DNA from: an uncultured Photobacterium sp.
Lineage (GTDB): Bacteria; Pseudomonadota; Gammaproteobacteria; Enterobacterales; Vibrionaceae
NCBI RefSeq assembly: GCF_947502415.1
Contig: NZ_CANMZV010000031.1
Location: 1 to 38,382, forward strand
Length of the DNA stretch: 38,382 nucleotides
Reading direction: 5' to 3'
Of this stretch, positions 8,284-17,307 are shown in pieces. The notes beneath the pieces were generated by a model. It did no database searches and was not told the origin of the DNA. It saw only the letters and a program-made list of their open reading frames with translations. A program made the translations under genes and the position numbers. Each line of letters starts with the position of its first letter. Position 1 is the first letter of the stretch.

Positions 8284-8894
8284 TGATTTATCTTAAACTC
8301 CAGTCTGACAGTCTGGCCAACCTGAGCGATTGCCTTACCATCGACAACTTTAGGCTGATATTTCCATTTCCGTAAGGCGCGGATAGCTTCCCTGTTAAAT
8401 AAACGGCGAGGTTTTGCCTCAAGCACAGAAATATCTCTAGGGCGGCCTGTTTTATCTATCGTGAATGACAGCAAAACATAACCTTCAACTTTCTGCTTCT
8501 TCGCACGGGCAGGATAGCGAGGCTCAACCCTATACAACGGCATCGCCTGCTGATTAGCACCGAAATCAGAAAACTGCGGAGCGTTAATCGCCAAACCAGA
8601 AATTGTGGTATCAAGAGACAAACTAGGCATACTTGGTGCGACGGCGGTATTAACCGTCTGCGATGAAGCCGGTACCGCTTCCGGCGGAGGCTCCGGCATA
8701 TCCGGCTTTTCAGGTACAGTCCGCTGACGACGCTGCACTTCCTGCTCCTGCTCGACCATTACCATATCAAAGGCCAGAAACTGCTTCTCTGACGGCGCAC
8801 GTTGCTGGCCGTTATCGACCATCCAGGCCATGAAAGTAAACAAACCTAGTGCCATTGCCAATGCGACAGGCAAAGCAATAAGTAACCTCAGCAT
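8280..8894 (-). CDS. tonB2: TonB2 energy-transducing protein
   Basis: This 204-residue protein has one N-terminal membrane anchor (about residues 4-26), a short Pro/Glu-rich spacer (PEKPDMPEPPPEAVPAS), and a C-terminal TonB domain from about residue 118. The domain signatures are RVEPRYPARAKKQKVEGYV, FTIDKTGRP and REAIRALRKWKYQP. TonB carries proton-motive energy from ExbBD to outer-membrane receptors. The spacer is much shorter than in TonB1-type proteins, as expected for the Vibrio TonB2 class. The start codon overlaps the exbD stop (TGATG). The gene is intact. Confidence 0.93.
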   Translation of the reverse strand: MLRLLIALPVALAMALGLFTFMAWMVDNGQQRAPSEKQFLAFDMVMVEQEQEVQRRQRTVPEKPDMPEPPPEAVPASSQTVNTAVAPSMPSLSLDTTISGLAINAPQFSDFGANQQAMPLYRVEPRYPARAKKQKVEGYVLLSFTIDKTGRPRDISVLEAKPRRLFNREAIRALRKWKYQPKVVDGKAIAQVGQTVRLEFKINQ

Positions 8895-9298
8895 CAGTGT
8901 TTCTCCGCTGCCAGGGCAATCTTTTTCACACCAGCCCCTTTAGCGGCATCCATCACTTTGACAACTGTACCGTTGTAAGCATGTTCATCGGCTTGGATCA
9001 CTAGCGACGCTTCCGGCTGATCCAGAACTAAATGCTCAAGTGTGGCCTGAACACGTTCAACATCGACAACCCGTTTATCAATGTAGATGTCATTAGCAGA
9101 CGTAATGGCGATAAAAATACCGGCATCTTTTTGACTAACCACATTACTGGCCTGTGGGCGGTTTACCTCGACCCCAGATTCACGAACAAACGAGCTGGTC
9201 ACAATAAAGAAGATCAGCATGATAAATACGATATCTAACATGGACGTCAGATCTACCTGAGCTTCTTCACGAGCAGAAGACGGACGACTCAATCGCAT
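8894..9298 (-). CDS. exbD2: ExbD2 biopolymer transport protein
   Basis: This is a 134-residue inner-membrane protein with a short basic cytoplasmic N terminus, one membrane helix and a periplasmic domain. The helix has the proton-path aspartate context VDLTSMLDIVFIMLIFF near residues 16-32. The periplasmic part (IAITSANDIYIDKRVV and the LVIQADEHAYNGTVVKVMDA stretch) is typical. I choose the ATG at 9298, which shares its A with the exbB stop (TGATG) and has AAGGAG upstream, over a GTG one codon earlier. ExbD forms the stator/proton channel with ExbB. Confidence 0.93.
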   Translation of the reverse strand: MRLSRPSSAREEAQVDLTSMLDIVFIMLIFFIVTSSFVRESGVEVNRPQASNVVSQKDAGIFIAITSANDIYIDKRVVDVERVQATLEHLVLDQPEASLVIQADEHAYNGTVVKVMDAAKGAGVKKIALAAEKH

Positions 9299-9858
9299 CA
9301 CTGGCTCCTTAATAATTTTTCTAACTTGAGTTCACGTAAATGACAGGCTTTAGAAAGGCGAGCGTGAACAAACATACCAGCCAACGCAGCCACCATACCG
9401 GCCATTGTGGGTAGGGTGGCCAGGGAGATACCCGAAGCCATCAGACGAGGCTGGCTACTTCCCTGCGTTGCCATTACATCGAAAACCGAAATCATGCCGG
9501 TCACGGTACCAAGCAAACCCAGCATCGGGCAGATAGCCACCAGCACTTTGATCAGGTTCAGATTTTGATTCAGAGCTATACGCGCTTCACTTAACCAACC
9601 GTCACGCCGTGCGTGGGCATACCATGACGTCTGTTCTCCCCTGTCCTGCCAGTTCGCTAGCCATTGCTGCTTCTGCTTGGGATAGGTAAAGGTCAGGTAA
9701 AGCACTCGCTCAACCACCAGCAGCCAGCAAACCACGACCACGGCAGCCAGCCACCACAGTACCTGACCCCCTTGGTTCATAAAGTGCTGAAGTGAATACC
9801 ACCAGGACTCCAAACCCATAGCCTTGATGAACTGCACTTCAAATAAATGGGATTCCAT
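9298..9858 (-). CDS. exbB2: ExbB2 biopolymer transport protein
   Basis: This is a 186-residue MotA/TolQ/ExbB-family protein with three membrane segments. The first (about 34-53) is VLWWLAAVVVVCWLLVVERV. Two more lie in the C-terminal half, within the family signature LLGTVTGMISVFDVMATQGS and LATLPTMAGMVAALAGMFVH. It forms the pentameric proton channel with ExbD. The start shares a base with the ttpC stop (TAATG), indicating coupled translation. The gene is intact and of normal length for the short Vibrio ExbB2 class. Confidence 0.93.
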   Translation of the reverse strand: MESHLFEVQFIKAMGLESWWYSLQHFMNQGGQVLWWLAAVVVVCWLLVVERVLYLTFTYPKQKQQWLANWQDRGEQTSWYAHARRDGWLSEARIALNQNLNLIKVLVAICPMLGLLGTVTGMISVFDVMATQGSSQPRLMASGISLATLPTMAGMVAALAGMFVHARLSKACHLRELKLEKLLRSQ

Positions 9859-11192
9859 TAGGCTGCGATTCCTGCTTTCTCGGCCTGCTCCGCAACCAAA
9901 CTAATCCCCTGTTTTTCAAGGATATTACGGATGTTTTCTGCCTGAGTGCTTAATACATTATGCGCTAGTAACAGTGGCATAGCTGAAATCAGGCCCAGCA
10001 CTGTTGTCACCAACGCCATTGAAATGCCTCCCGCCATCACGGTTGGATCTCCGTTACCGAACTGAGTGATCACCTGGAAGGTTTCGATCATGCCTGTCAC
10101 CGTACCCAGAAGCCCCAGCATCGGCGCCAATGCAGCAAGCAATTTCAGCATTGACAGGCCTTTTTCAAGCCCCTGCTGCTCATCGACAATCGTTTCCAGC
10201 AAACGAAGTTCTAACGCTTCCACTGAACGATTTTGCGCTCTGTTATAAACGCTCAACACGCGACCTAGCGGATTATTCCCCGGCTGAGTTGGTTTTTTCA
10301 GCTGTGACTTTATCTGCTGGTGAATTACCATTAACTTGGCACCGCGGAACAATGCAATGACAACACCGATAACCAACAGGCCGAGGATGATTTTACCGAC
10401 AACACCACCATGCTCGATACGATCCTGAAGCTCGGGAGAGTTGGCCAGCTGCTCAAGCATCACACCACGGGAAGGGTCGACAACAGCAGCCTGCAGCCCC
10501 GACAGAGCCAGCTCATTAAGGCCAGAATAAGACGGTCCGTTTTCCGGCTGCTTCAAATACAGTTTGGCTACATTACGCTTCCCATCCCATGAAAGGTAAC
10601 CCTTCTCACCAATCAAACCCATGCTACCCAAGCGATAAGCGTTAAGATCTGACTGGTAACCCTCACCGTTAATAAAAGGTACAGTTACCTCGCGAAGCTC
10701 TGCGCTCGCCGAGATCTGATCATTCATAGCTTGCCATAGGCCATTCAACTGGATCATTGACGGCAAGGCCTTAGCGTCTACGATCTGATCAACAACGGCT
10801 CTGTACTCGGTTCGATCCACACCTGTTACCGAAAAAGCCATTTCTGAATCCAGCTCTTTGGCAGCCTGGCGCACCACCCCAAACAGCTCACCAAGGCTGC
10901 CGGTTTCCAAGCGAAGCTGCTCTTCAAGCTTCGCCAGCTGGTTTTCGTTCTTGCTAAATCTCTTGCTTAGCTGCTCAGTATCTCGCTGAAGACGGTTACG
11001 CTCAGTAACCAAGGCATTACGCTGAGCCTTAATTTCTTTTTCTGTCAGTTTGAAGCGTGCCTCGCGGTCCACATTATGAGCCTGCTGAACTTGCTGCTCC
11101 TGCTTCGTTTTATTAAGCAGTGACGGATTGGCAGACACGACTAAAGGCAGGCTGAGTAAACAAAGTGCGACTGCTAACGTTTTGATTTTCAT
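9858..11192 (-). CDS. ttpC: TtpC-like ExbB-family protein with periplasmic coiled-coil extension
   Basis: This is a 444-residue protein with a signal peptide (MKIKTLAVALCLLSLPLVVSA). A long helical, coiled-coil stretch follows (about 25-105, rich in E, K, Q, R and L), then a periplasmic globular region, one membrane helix (about 265-285, KIILGLLVIGVVIALFRG), and a C-terminal MotA/TolQ/ExbB domain. That domain carries LLAALAPMLGLLGTVTGMIE and MAGGISMALVTTVLGLISAM. In pathogenic vibrios TtpC is required in addition to ExbB2D2 for TonB2-dependent siderophore uptake. The gene is intact, starts 1 bp after the DUF3450 stop, and overlaps exbB2 by one base. Confidence 0.9.
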   Translation of the reverse strand: MKIKTLAVALCLLSLPLVVSANPSLLNKTKQEQQVQQAHNVDREARFKLTEKEIKAQRNALVTERNRLQRDTEQLSKRFSKNENQLAKLEEQLRLETGSLGELFGVVRQAAKELDSEMAFSVTGVDRTEYRAVVDQIVDAKALPSMIQLNGLWQAMNDQISASAELREVTVPFINGEGYQSDLNAYRLGSMGLIGEKGYLSWDGKRNVAKLYLKQPENGPSYSGLNELALSGLQAAVVDPSRGVMLEQLANSPELQDRIEHGGVVGKIILGLLVIGVVIALFRGAKLMVIHQQIKSQLKKPTQPGNNPLGRVLSVYNRAQNRSVEALELRLLETIVDEQQGLEKGLSMLKLLAALAPMLGLLGTVTGMIETFQVITQFGNGDPTVMAGGISMALVTTVLGLISAMPLLLAHNVLSTQAENIRNILEKQGISLVAEQAEKAGIAA

Positions 11193-11193
11193 A

Positions 11194-11958
11194 TTACTTG
11201 CTCTCCACGTTAACAGATACCGGAAGGGATATCAGGCTTGGAGCAGCTTGTTTCGAAGCAATAGCGAATGCTTTATCGATACCTTTAGCAAAGGAAGTAT
11301 CAAGTCCCTGCCAGCTCGACTGGGTATCATTCCAGGCCCAATAGTGCTTGCCATCAAGGCTTCGAGCAACGAGTGAAATCCGCCCCAAATAAAGCAAATC
11401 AGCTTCGATATTCTCTTGTTCAGAAAGAGCGACTTTACCTTGATAAATCCCAAGCTTGGTACCGTAGTCCATCTCAATCTGATAAGCCTCAAGGATACGA
11501 CGGTACTTTTCAGCATCACTGACATCGGCCTGCCCCATCATCACCTCAAGCTTGGCAATTCTTGCCAGACGTTGCTCATAACGAACCGGCTTGTCGCTGG
11601 CAACAATGGTTCTCAACCCATCAATCATATTGTACATAAGCGGAACAACACCCTGACGTGTCTCGCTGATCCCACGGATCTGCGATTTAAGACTGCCTGC
11701 TTCTGCGTTTTGGCTATCAACCAAACGAGCAAGATGATCACGATACACGGTCAGATTTTTGATCTCTTCCTGAAGCTGCTCAATCTCAGCCGAAATTGAC
11801 AATGTAGCTTCAGCACTCTTATCAATTTTCTTTTGAGTGTAAGCCGAAGCCGCATTGATTTTACTTTCAATTGAACGCGCTTGCTCGAGACTATCGGCAT
11901 TGGCTCCTGTTGCTAAAGCCGCCATCATCAATGCTACGCTGGTTTTTCTTAGGTTCAT
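11194..11958 (-). CDS. DUF3450 periplasmic coiled-coil protein, first gene of the TonB2 operon
   Basis: This is a 254-residue exported protein. A signal peptide (ending ATGANA) is followed by a predicted coiled coil (about residues 25-100, e.g. LSISAEIEQLQEEIKNLTVY) and a C-terminal region with SLVARSLDGKHYWAWNDTQ, characteristic of DUF3450. The repeated co-occurrence of DUF3450 with ttpC, exbB and exbD argues for a structural partner of the energiser complex, probably pairing with the TtpC coiled coil; that is inference. A candidate Fur box lies 104 bp upstream. The ribosome site is weak (AGGGTG about 12 bases before the ATG). Confidence 0.88.
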   Translation of the reverse strand: MNLRKTSVALMMAALATGANADSLEQARSIESKINAASAYTQKKIDKSAEATLSISAEIEQLQEEIKNLTVYRDHLARLVDSQNAEAGSLKSQIRGISETRQGVVPLMYNMIDGLRTIVASDKPVRYEQRLARIAKLEVMMGQADVSDAEKYRRILEAYQIEMDYGTKLGIYQGKVALSEQENIEADLLYLGRISLVARSLDGKHYWAWNDTQSSWQGLDTSFAKGIDKAFAIASKQAAPSLISLPVSVNVESK

Positions 11959-12061
11959 TTTACAAAAAACACCCTGAAAGAATTTACAAGAACAAAAATT
12001 TCACTTTTGAATCAGATAGATAAAAAAACAAACAACTCTTCTGTAACGGCAAAGAACACCA

Positions 12062-12080
12062 AATGAAAGCAAGTATCATT
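12062..12080. promoter_or_regulatory. Candidate Fur box controlling the TonB2 operon
   Basis: Read on the minus strand the 19-mer AATGATACTTGCTTTCATT matches the Fur consensus at 14 of 18 non-central positions by hand count, with both outer arms (AATGA/TCATT) intact. It sits between the broken receptor and the DUF3450 gene, about 104 bp before the latter's ATG. Iron repression of this operon would be expected from its function. Confidence 0.55.
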
Positions 12081-12143
12081 TACAATCAAGATTTAGAAAA
12101 GTAAAAAAGGGAAGACTACACGTCCCTTACATTTGCTAAATGA

Positions 12144-13473
12144 TTAGTAACGTAGTTGTAACGTCGCCATATAATTACGGCCTTCACCAATAATGGTTTT
12201 AGTCTGGCTACCACCCGCTAAATAATCGGTATCAAATAGGTTTTCAACGTTAAGACGTATGATAACATCCAAGTTTTGATCGTACTTAATCGTATGGACA
12301 ACACCGGCATCAACGCGTGTATAAGCATCTTTCTTATACGTATTCGCAGTATCACCGTAACGATCGCCAACATAAATAACGCCAAGATTAGCATCCGCAT
12401 TGTCAGTTACAGGGTAACGAGAGCAGATACTTGCAGACAACTCAGGCACGTCCGCCGGTCGCTTACCATCTTTAGATGCCTCAGTCGAATCAACGATCTC
12501 CGCATCAAGGTAAGTTACTGAACTGTTTAAGGCTAATTTTTCAGTCACATAACCAGATGCACTCAACTCAGCTCCACGGTGAACCTGTTCACCCCACCTG
12601 CGTTGTAATTGTCTCTTTCCCCGGCACATTATTGTGCGTTTCTTCACTGGTTTCATGTCGGTCAAAACGTACACCGGCCAGAGCCTGCCATTGATTATTA
12701 AATGTGATCATGTCTTGCAGGTAGATACCATACGAATCACGCTCTGACGGATTTTTAGCCTCGCCGTTGCTAAAGTGCAGGTTGGCAGGCTTATCCATTG
12801 GCTGGCCAACGGTTGCAGTAAATTTTTTCAGGTACTGACTCTGCTTTTTATAGTAGTAACCTAGCCAGTTCGCACCAACCAGCATTTGATGATCAACACC
12901 CAGCGCATCGAATTCACCGACAAAATCAATATACGCGGTGTCAAACTGCCAATTGTCCAAACAGTCGTAACCATTGTAAGTGAACGAGCCATCAGCAGCA
13001 TTGAAAGTTTCCGGCTTTGAGAAGCTCTCGATATCACGGCGCTCAAAATCCTGATGGTTATAGCCTGCTGCTAAACGCCAGCTATCGGTAAGTTGCACGT
13101 TTATATCCAGACCGGTATTTTCAACATCATTTTCAATGTTTGACCACTACCCAGGTCAAAACCACGTTTCACGGTTCCGACCTTTGCCACCTTCCGAGAT
13201 ACTTGCATCGTTCTTTAGGACTTCACCAAAAGTACTGGCGCGCTGCTCGTCGATAAGCTGCTCATCAATAACTGTAACTTGTCCCGGGATTTCTAACTGA
13301 GTCGCCTCAATACGCATAGCTGTTGTATTCATATCTGCTTTGTAACCATAGTCACGAGCAGTAACAACCATGTGATCATCAACATTTGTTGCCTGAGAAT
13401 GAGTTTGAGCATGAACAACTGGTGCTGCCAGGGTCGCGCCAATCAATAAAGCCAACTGACTTTTGGAAAACAT
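12144..13473 (-). pseudogene. Broken TonB-dependent siderophore receptor
   Basis: Three pieces of one outer-membrane receptor can be read. The first (13473-13156) has a signal peptide ending VVHA, a TonB-box-like DDHMVVTA and the start of the plug (TQLEIPGQVTVIDEQLI), and ends in a frameshift at RNRETWF. The second (about 13130-12595) holds barrel strands, with SYGIYLQDMITFNNQWQALA and GVRFDRHE. The third (about 12600-12144) holds the last strands and ends with the typical aromatic C terminus LQLRY. Together they are about 450 residues, whereas such receptors are about 700, so the rest of the plug and a middle barrel section are deleted. It would have been a client of the adjacent TonB2 system. 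Its siderophore is unknown. Confidence 0.88.
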
Positions 13474-13694
13474 ATTCCGTTATCTCCTTGATGAATGAGT
13501 GACTTAACCCCTTCTTTTTTTTAATTATCAAGAGGCTCAACAAGTACCCACATGCGCCTTTATGCCGCGACTGCTTAAATCGGACGCGGAATATAAGTGA
13601 CAGGCTTGTCGCAGCTAAAATCGCTACATTCGTGATATTTATTCAATTGAACGCTATAATGCCGCTGATTTTATTGATATAAACGGTATAAGAA

Positions 13695-14135
13695 GTGACA
13701 GAAGTAAACTTGGACGAAGTACGTCGCCAACTGACAGAATTAAACTACAAGGCAGATAAAATCCGCATTATAACGGTATCGGCGATGGATGATGAGCTGC
13801 TAGAAAGCTGCACCTCCGCTGAAAATGAGTGCTTCTATAACAGCTATATGAATGTGATTTATGGCAAAGGTGAGCGTTACGTTCTAGGTTACCGCTGTGA
13901 AGATCCAATCATTGATCACGCAATTATCCGCAAGGGCGATCAGTACTTCGACCCTACCCTACAGGCAGAAGGTGATTTTAAATCTTACCAATATGCCGTA
14001 CTAACTGAGTTTACAGTCTTCGATATGATGAAGCATGCTAAATCAAACAAGGACTTCCCGCCTGATGTTGATTACATCCTAAGCAAAGCAAGCAAGTTCA
14101 AAAACGTTATCGACGTTGAGAAAATGCGTAAATAG
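13695..14135 (+). CDS. Conserved hypothetical soluble protein
   Basis: This encodes a 146-residue acidic cytoplasmic protein with no signal peptide or membrane helix, and a compact mixed alpha/beta look (YVLGYRCEDPIIDHAIIRKG is the most motif-like part). A GTG at 13695 gives MTEVNLDEVRRQL; the ribosome site in front of it is weak, and the next ATG (codon 31) would cut into what looks like structured sequence. I think it is a Vibrionaceae-restricted family but know no function. It lies alone between the broken receptor and the broken kinase, both on the other strand, and is followed by its own stem-loop. Despite its decayed neighbours the frame is clean. Confidence 0.7.
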   Translation: MTEVNLDEVRRQLTELNYKADKIRIITVSAMDDELLESCTSAENECFYNSYMNVIYGKGERYVLGYRCEDPIIDHAIIRKGDQYFDPTLQAEGDFKSYQYAVLTEFTVFDMMKHAKSNKDFPPDVDYILSKASKFKNVIDVEKMRK

Positions 14136-14151
14136 GCATTACGGTAATTGC

Positions 14152-14213
14152 ATCAGCCTGCTTTTGGATTCTCTTGTATCCTCCAACAAGCAGGCCTGAT
14201 CTCCTCTCTTTTT
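14152..14213 (+). terminator. Probable terminator of the gene at 13695
   Basis: A stem of 12 bp with one bulge (14152-14163 with about 14188-14200) has a loop of about 24 nt and is followed by a pyrimidine-rich run ending in TCTTTTTAT. It lies 16 bp past the stop. The large loop lowers confidence. Confidence 0.5.
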
Positions 14214-14244
14214 ATATTTTTCTCTTTACACACAGATTTATTAA

Positions 14245-15159
14245 CTAACGAGCCGGACGGAGCAACAGTTTGATCCTCAGCCCACCCTCAAGTCGGTTAG
14301 CTGCGCTGACATGCCCCTTCATTAAGGCCATCGACTCCTTAACAATGGCCACCCCAAAACCGTAACCACCTGACTGTTTATCCCTTGCCATTTCCAAACG
14401 GGTAAAAGGTGCAAAAATTTGTCGCAAATGCGGCTCCGGAATACCACACCCATCGTCTTCACCAGCTCTACCAAACCTTGAGCATTACTCAGGGCTACAG
14501 AAATAGATGCCTTCTCTCCAGCATATTTCATTGCATTCCCCAGTAGGTTCTTCACCACGCGAAGTAACAAACAATTATCAGCTTCGCGCTCAAGCCTATC
14601 CAGCAGGTGCTGACTTTCTTCCGGTATCCGACAACGTAATAAATGCAGAGCGAGATTATGGCGCGCCTGCGGTGTTTTCAGCTCATGGGAAACATCCCGG
14701 ATGATATTGATGGGGAAACTGGATCACTAGCTTGTGGCCGCTACGAAGCGGTATGGCAATAATTGGTTGATTTACCCGATTCTCAAAGGTCGTATCCAGT
14801 TGGCGCATAAACTGCAGCTTAAATTCAAAATGCGGGTGCATTTGCTGGCCACTGAGCGTGTTCTGTTCATTATCCAACACGAACAGATAATAATCCTGCC
14901 CCCTTTCCCAGTCTGCCAGATCATCCATATCCCCCTCTTTAATCATTACTTCAGCCTGCGCCGCAAGGTCGAGCATTTCTTGCTGGATCTTCTCCGGAAC
15001 ATGAAGCAGTACCCTGACCAGAGCAACCTCAGCAATATTTTGCAAAATAAGGATTAATAACAAAATGACGGCAAAATAGGAAAACAAGCGGAATGCAAGT
15101 CCACCACGGTCGCCCAAAAAGAACAGATCTCGCAGATTAAAAGGGCGAATCGATCTCAT
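14245..15159 (-). pseudogene. Broken two-component sensor histidine kinase
   Basis: The 5' piece (15159-14700) has a cytoplasmic N terminus, one membrane helix (LFSYFAVILLLILILQNIA) and a periplasmic sensor domain. It breaks off after HKLVIQFPHQY, where the second membrane helix and HAMP domain should follow. Directly joined in another frame is the dimerisation box DVSHELKTPQARHNLALHLL, in which the phospho-accepting His is still present. This is followed, after another loss, by the N box (RVVKNLLGNAMKYAGE). A frameshift near 14460 leads to DDGCGIPEPHLRQIF and a G box with GYGFGVAIVKES. No response-regulator gene is adjacent. The sensed signal is unknown; position next to a siderophore receptor makes iron or antibiotic/envelope stress sensing possible, as inference only. 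Confidence 0.85.
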
Positions 15160-15433
15160 TCAGTTTATCAATGCGCAAAAAAGGGCGACACTCTAGCACA
15201 GCTGATAATACGCTGACCAACAGCGGGTAGCACCAAATGAAAAAACATGCCAAAAGTATGATTTAAATCCGTGTACCTCCTCATAAATATGCCGACTAAA
15301 AGCAATAGATTACAATTATTCAGTGAACAACACAGTGAACTATGGCATATATAAAAGGAAGTAGTGATTAACGGGCGAAAACCATTCATCACCAACAATG
15401 CTCGTTCATATACAGTAACAAGGAATAGTGGCA

Positions 15434-16060
15434 ATGAGAGTTCTTTTTTTCTTATTCACCAGCATATTGCTGGTTGGATGTAGTTCTGGAATTTCAGTAT
15501 CTCTCCCTGAAAAATTCGAAGACACTCCGGAATTCTCTACGGGATATCTGACAGGCAGTTTGAGTACAACTACTGATGGTCCGTCATCAGGCGAAGGAAT
15601 AGTTACTACCCTGTACATTCGTCAAACCGGAGACGACGATATTATCACCCTTATTTATGATAATTCGGACTACGACTTCAATACCGGCTTTTTAAAAGGA
15701 CAGATTTTTGCTGTCCCCCTCCCTGCGGGTGACTATGAGCTATTTTGTATCGGGTTTAAAGGTGACAACGGCAACAAAACTATACATTCAAAATCTAATG
15801 ATAACCTTGGCCTGACATTTACCATTCGTTCCGGCAATGTCACCTATATTGGCCAGTTTGTCACATCAAGCCTGATCGCTAAAAGTAAGCTTTGGAATCA
15901 GGAATACCCCAGTGGTTATGGCGTGGTTACTTATAACGATGCAAACGAGCGAGACAAAGCCCTGTTCTTCGACCAATACCCAGAACTGCTCGGTATAAAT
16001 TTCAATCACCAAAAACTGGCAGAACGGAATAGTCAGGTTCTCTCTGCCAAAACGAATTAA
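15434..16060 (+). CDS. Predicted lipoprotein of unknown function
   Basis: This 208-residue protein has a type II signal peptide (MRVLFFLFTSILLVGCSS) whose lipobox LVGC puts the lipidated Cys at residue 16. The mature part is beta-rich and resembles surface or periplasmic domains: TTLYIRQTGDDDIITLIYDN, then AVPLPAGDYELFCIGF (a pattern often seen in DUF2846-like or transthyretin-like lipoproteins). No enzymatic motif is visible. I take the ATG at 15434, which has AGGAA eight bases upstream, rather than a GTG two codons earlier. The residue after Cys is Ser, so outer-membrane sorting is expected. It is monocistronic with its own terminator. Confidence 0.75.
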   Translation: MRVLFFLFTSILLVGCSSGISVSLPEKFEDTPEFSTGYLTGSLSTTTDGPSSGEGIVTTLYIRQTGDDDIITLIYDNSDYDFNTGFLKGQIFAVPLPAGDYELFCIGFKGDNGNKTIHSKSNDNLGLTFTIRSGNVTYIGQFVTSSLIAKSKLWNQEYPSGYGVVTYNDANERDKALFFDQYPELLGINFNHQKLAERNSQVLSAKTN

Positions 16061-16085
16061 TACCAATATCGACATAAGAAAAAGA

Positions 16086-16108
16086 GAGAGCCTTGGCTCT
16101 CGCTTTTT
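16086..16108 (+). terminator. Terminator of the lipoprotein gene
   Basis: A 6-bp stem GAGAGC/GCTCTC with a CTTG loop (16086-16101) is followed by five T. It lies between two convergent genes. On the minus strand it is backed by CTTTTT-poor sequence, so it mainly serves the plus strand. Confidence 0.75.
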
Positions 16109-16131
16109 CTTATTATTTATTCAGCTTCAGG

Positions 16132-17046
16132 TTATATATCCCGCTTAAGCTCCATTGGGATACCTGTCTGTAAATACAGTGCAGAATGTAGTCGGTTCGT
16201 TGCCGTATCATCATTCTCAACAGAAGAAACCAATAATTCCGTCGGCTCAACTGACTTGTATGTACCAACCTGCTCTTCTGAGCTGGACAGTGGCTGGTGC
16301 ACCTCGACATACAATGAGCCATCCGGTTCTACCGTCTGCTTCAGCGGTTGGTTAATTACCCGAACTTTAGTCCCTTCCGGTACCAGTGAAAACAGCCACT
16401 CGATATCCCAGGGGTTCATACGAATACAACCAGAACTGACCCTCATACCGATACCGAAATCTTTATTGGTTCCGTGGATCAAATACTGTCCCTTGCCGTG
16501 ACTCAATCGCATCGCATATTCACCCAAAGGGTTTTCTGGACCTGCCGGCACCACTGCTGGCAATTCGATATCATGTTTCTCACGATATTCTTTACGTATG
16601 TTCGCTGTTGGCGTCCATGTCGGGTTTTCGATCTTCTGGCTGATCTGAGTCGTCATCTGCGGCGTTTCCCGACCTACCCGTCCAATACCGATAGGAAAAA
16701 CATGCATATGATCGCTGTCATCTGCAGGAAAATAATATAAACGCAGCTCAGCCAGGTTGATCACAATTCCCTCGCGTTGAACATCAGGTAAAATCAGCTG
16801 AGTCGGAATCGTCAGCAACGTACCCGGAGTCGGCAAAAATGGATCAACTCCTTTGTTGGCCTCCATCACAGCTAAAAAGCCAACATCATATTTATTCGCA
16901 ATATCTGCCAGGCTTTCACCTTTGTTCACCTGGTAATATTCCATAGTACCGACCAGCTTACTATCTGCATCCGGCCGTTGATATTCAATGGCATTAACTG
17001 CCACTGACATCATGCAAGCAATTGAAATAAGTAATGAACGAAACAC
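16132..17046 (-). CDS. L,D-transpeptidase with LysM domain (YkuD/ErfK family)
   Basis: This is a periplasmic enzyme of 304 residues. It cross-links peptidoglycan through meso-diaminopimelate residues or attaches lipoprotein to the wall. It has a signal peptide (ending VAVNA), a LysM-like peptidoglycan-binding segment (about 36-82, YYQVNKGESLADIANKYDV), and a YkuD catalytic domain (about 93-235). The catalytic signature is complete: HGTN at 191-194 and SSGCIRM with Cys at 207. The 70-residue tail is unassigned. The start is a GTG with GGAGA seven bases upstream. It stands alone. Confidence 0.92.
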   Translation of the reverse strand: MFRSLLISIACMMSVAVNAIEYQRPDADSKLVGTMEYYQVNKGESLADIANKYDVGFLAVMEANKGVDPFLPTPGTLLTIPTQLILPDVQREGIVINLAELRLYYFPADDSDHMHVFPIGIGRVGRETPQMTTQISQKIENPTWTPTANIRKEYREKHDIELPAVVPAGPENPLGEYAMRLSHGKGQYLIHGTNKDFGIGMRVSSGCIRMNPWDIEWLFSLVPEGTKVRVINQPLKQTVEPDGSLYVEVHQPLSSSEEQVGTYKSVEPTELLVSSVENDDTATNRLHSALYLQTGIPMELKRDI

Positions 17047-17307
17047 AAAACGTCTCCATTTCAGATACTACAATTATGGCAAACATTGGGCTGTCATCAC
17101 TTTCAACAGAATTATTTCTCAAGTTTTAGACATTGCACCAGCGTTCTTTATAAGTGTTCCAAACACCTGCAGCCATTGTAAGCAAACAGAGCTTTCAGTT
17201 CGTCATCACAAAGTCAAATATACCACTCTGAAATGACTCACCACCTTCACGATACCTTTTGTTGATTGATATACACTAAATCAGAGATGCTAATTGAGAT
17301 TTACAAA

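Noticed and set aside
15168..15434. An 88-residue minus-strand frame upstream of the broken kinase, where a response regulator might be expected
   Set aside because: It has no receiver or DNA-binding motifs and overlaps the promoter region of the lipoprotein gene. It looks like chance.
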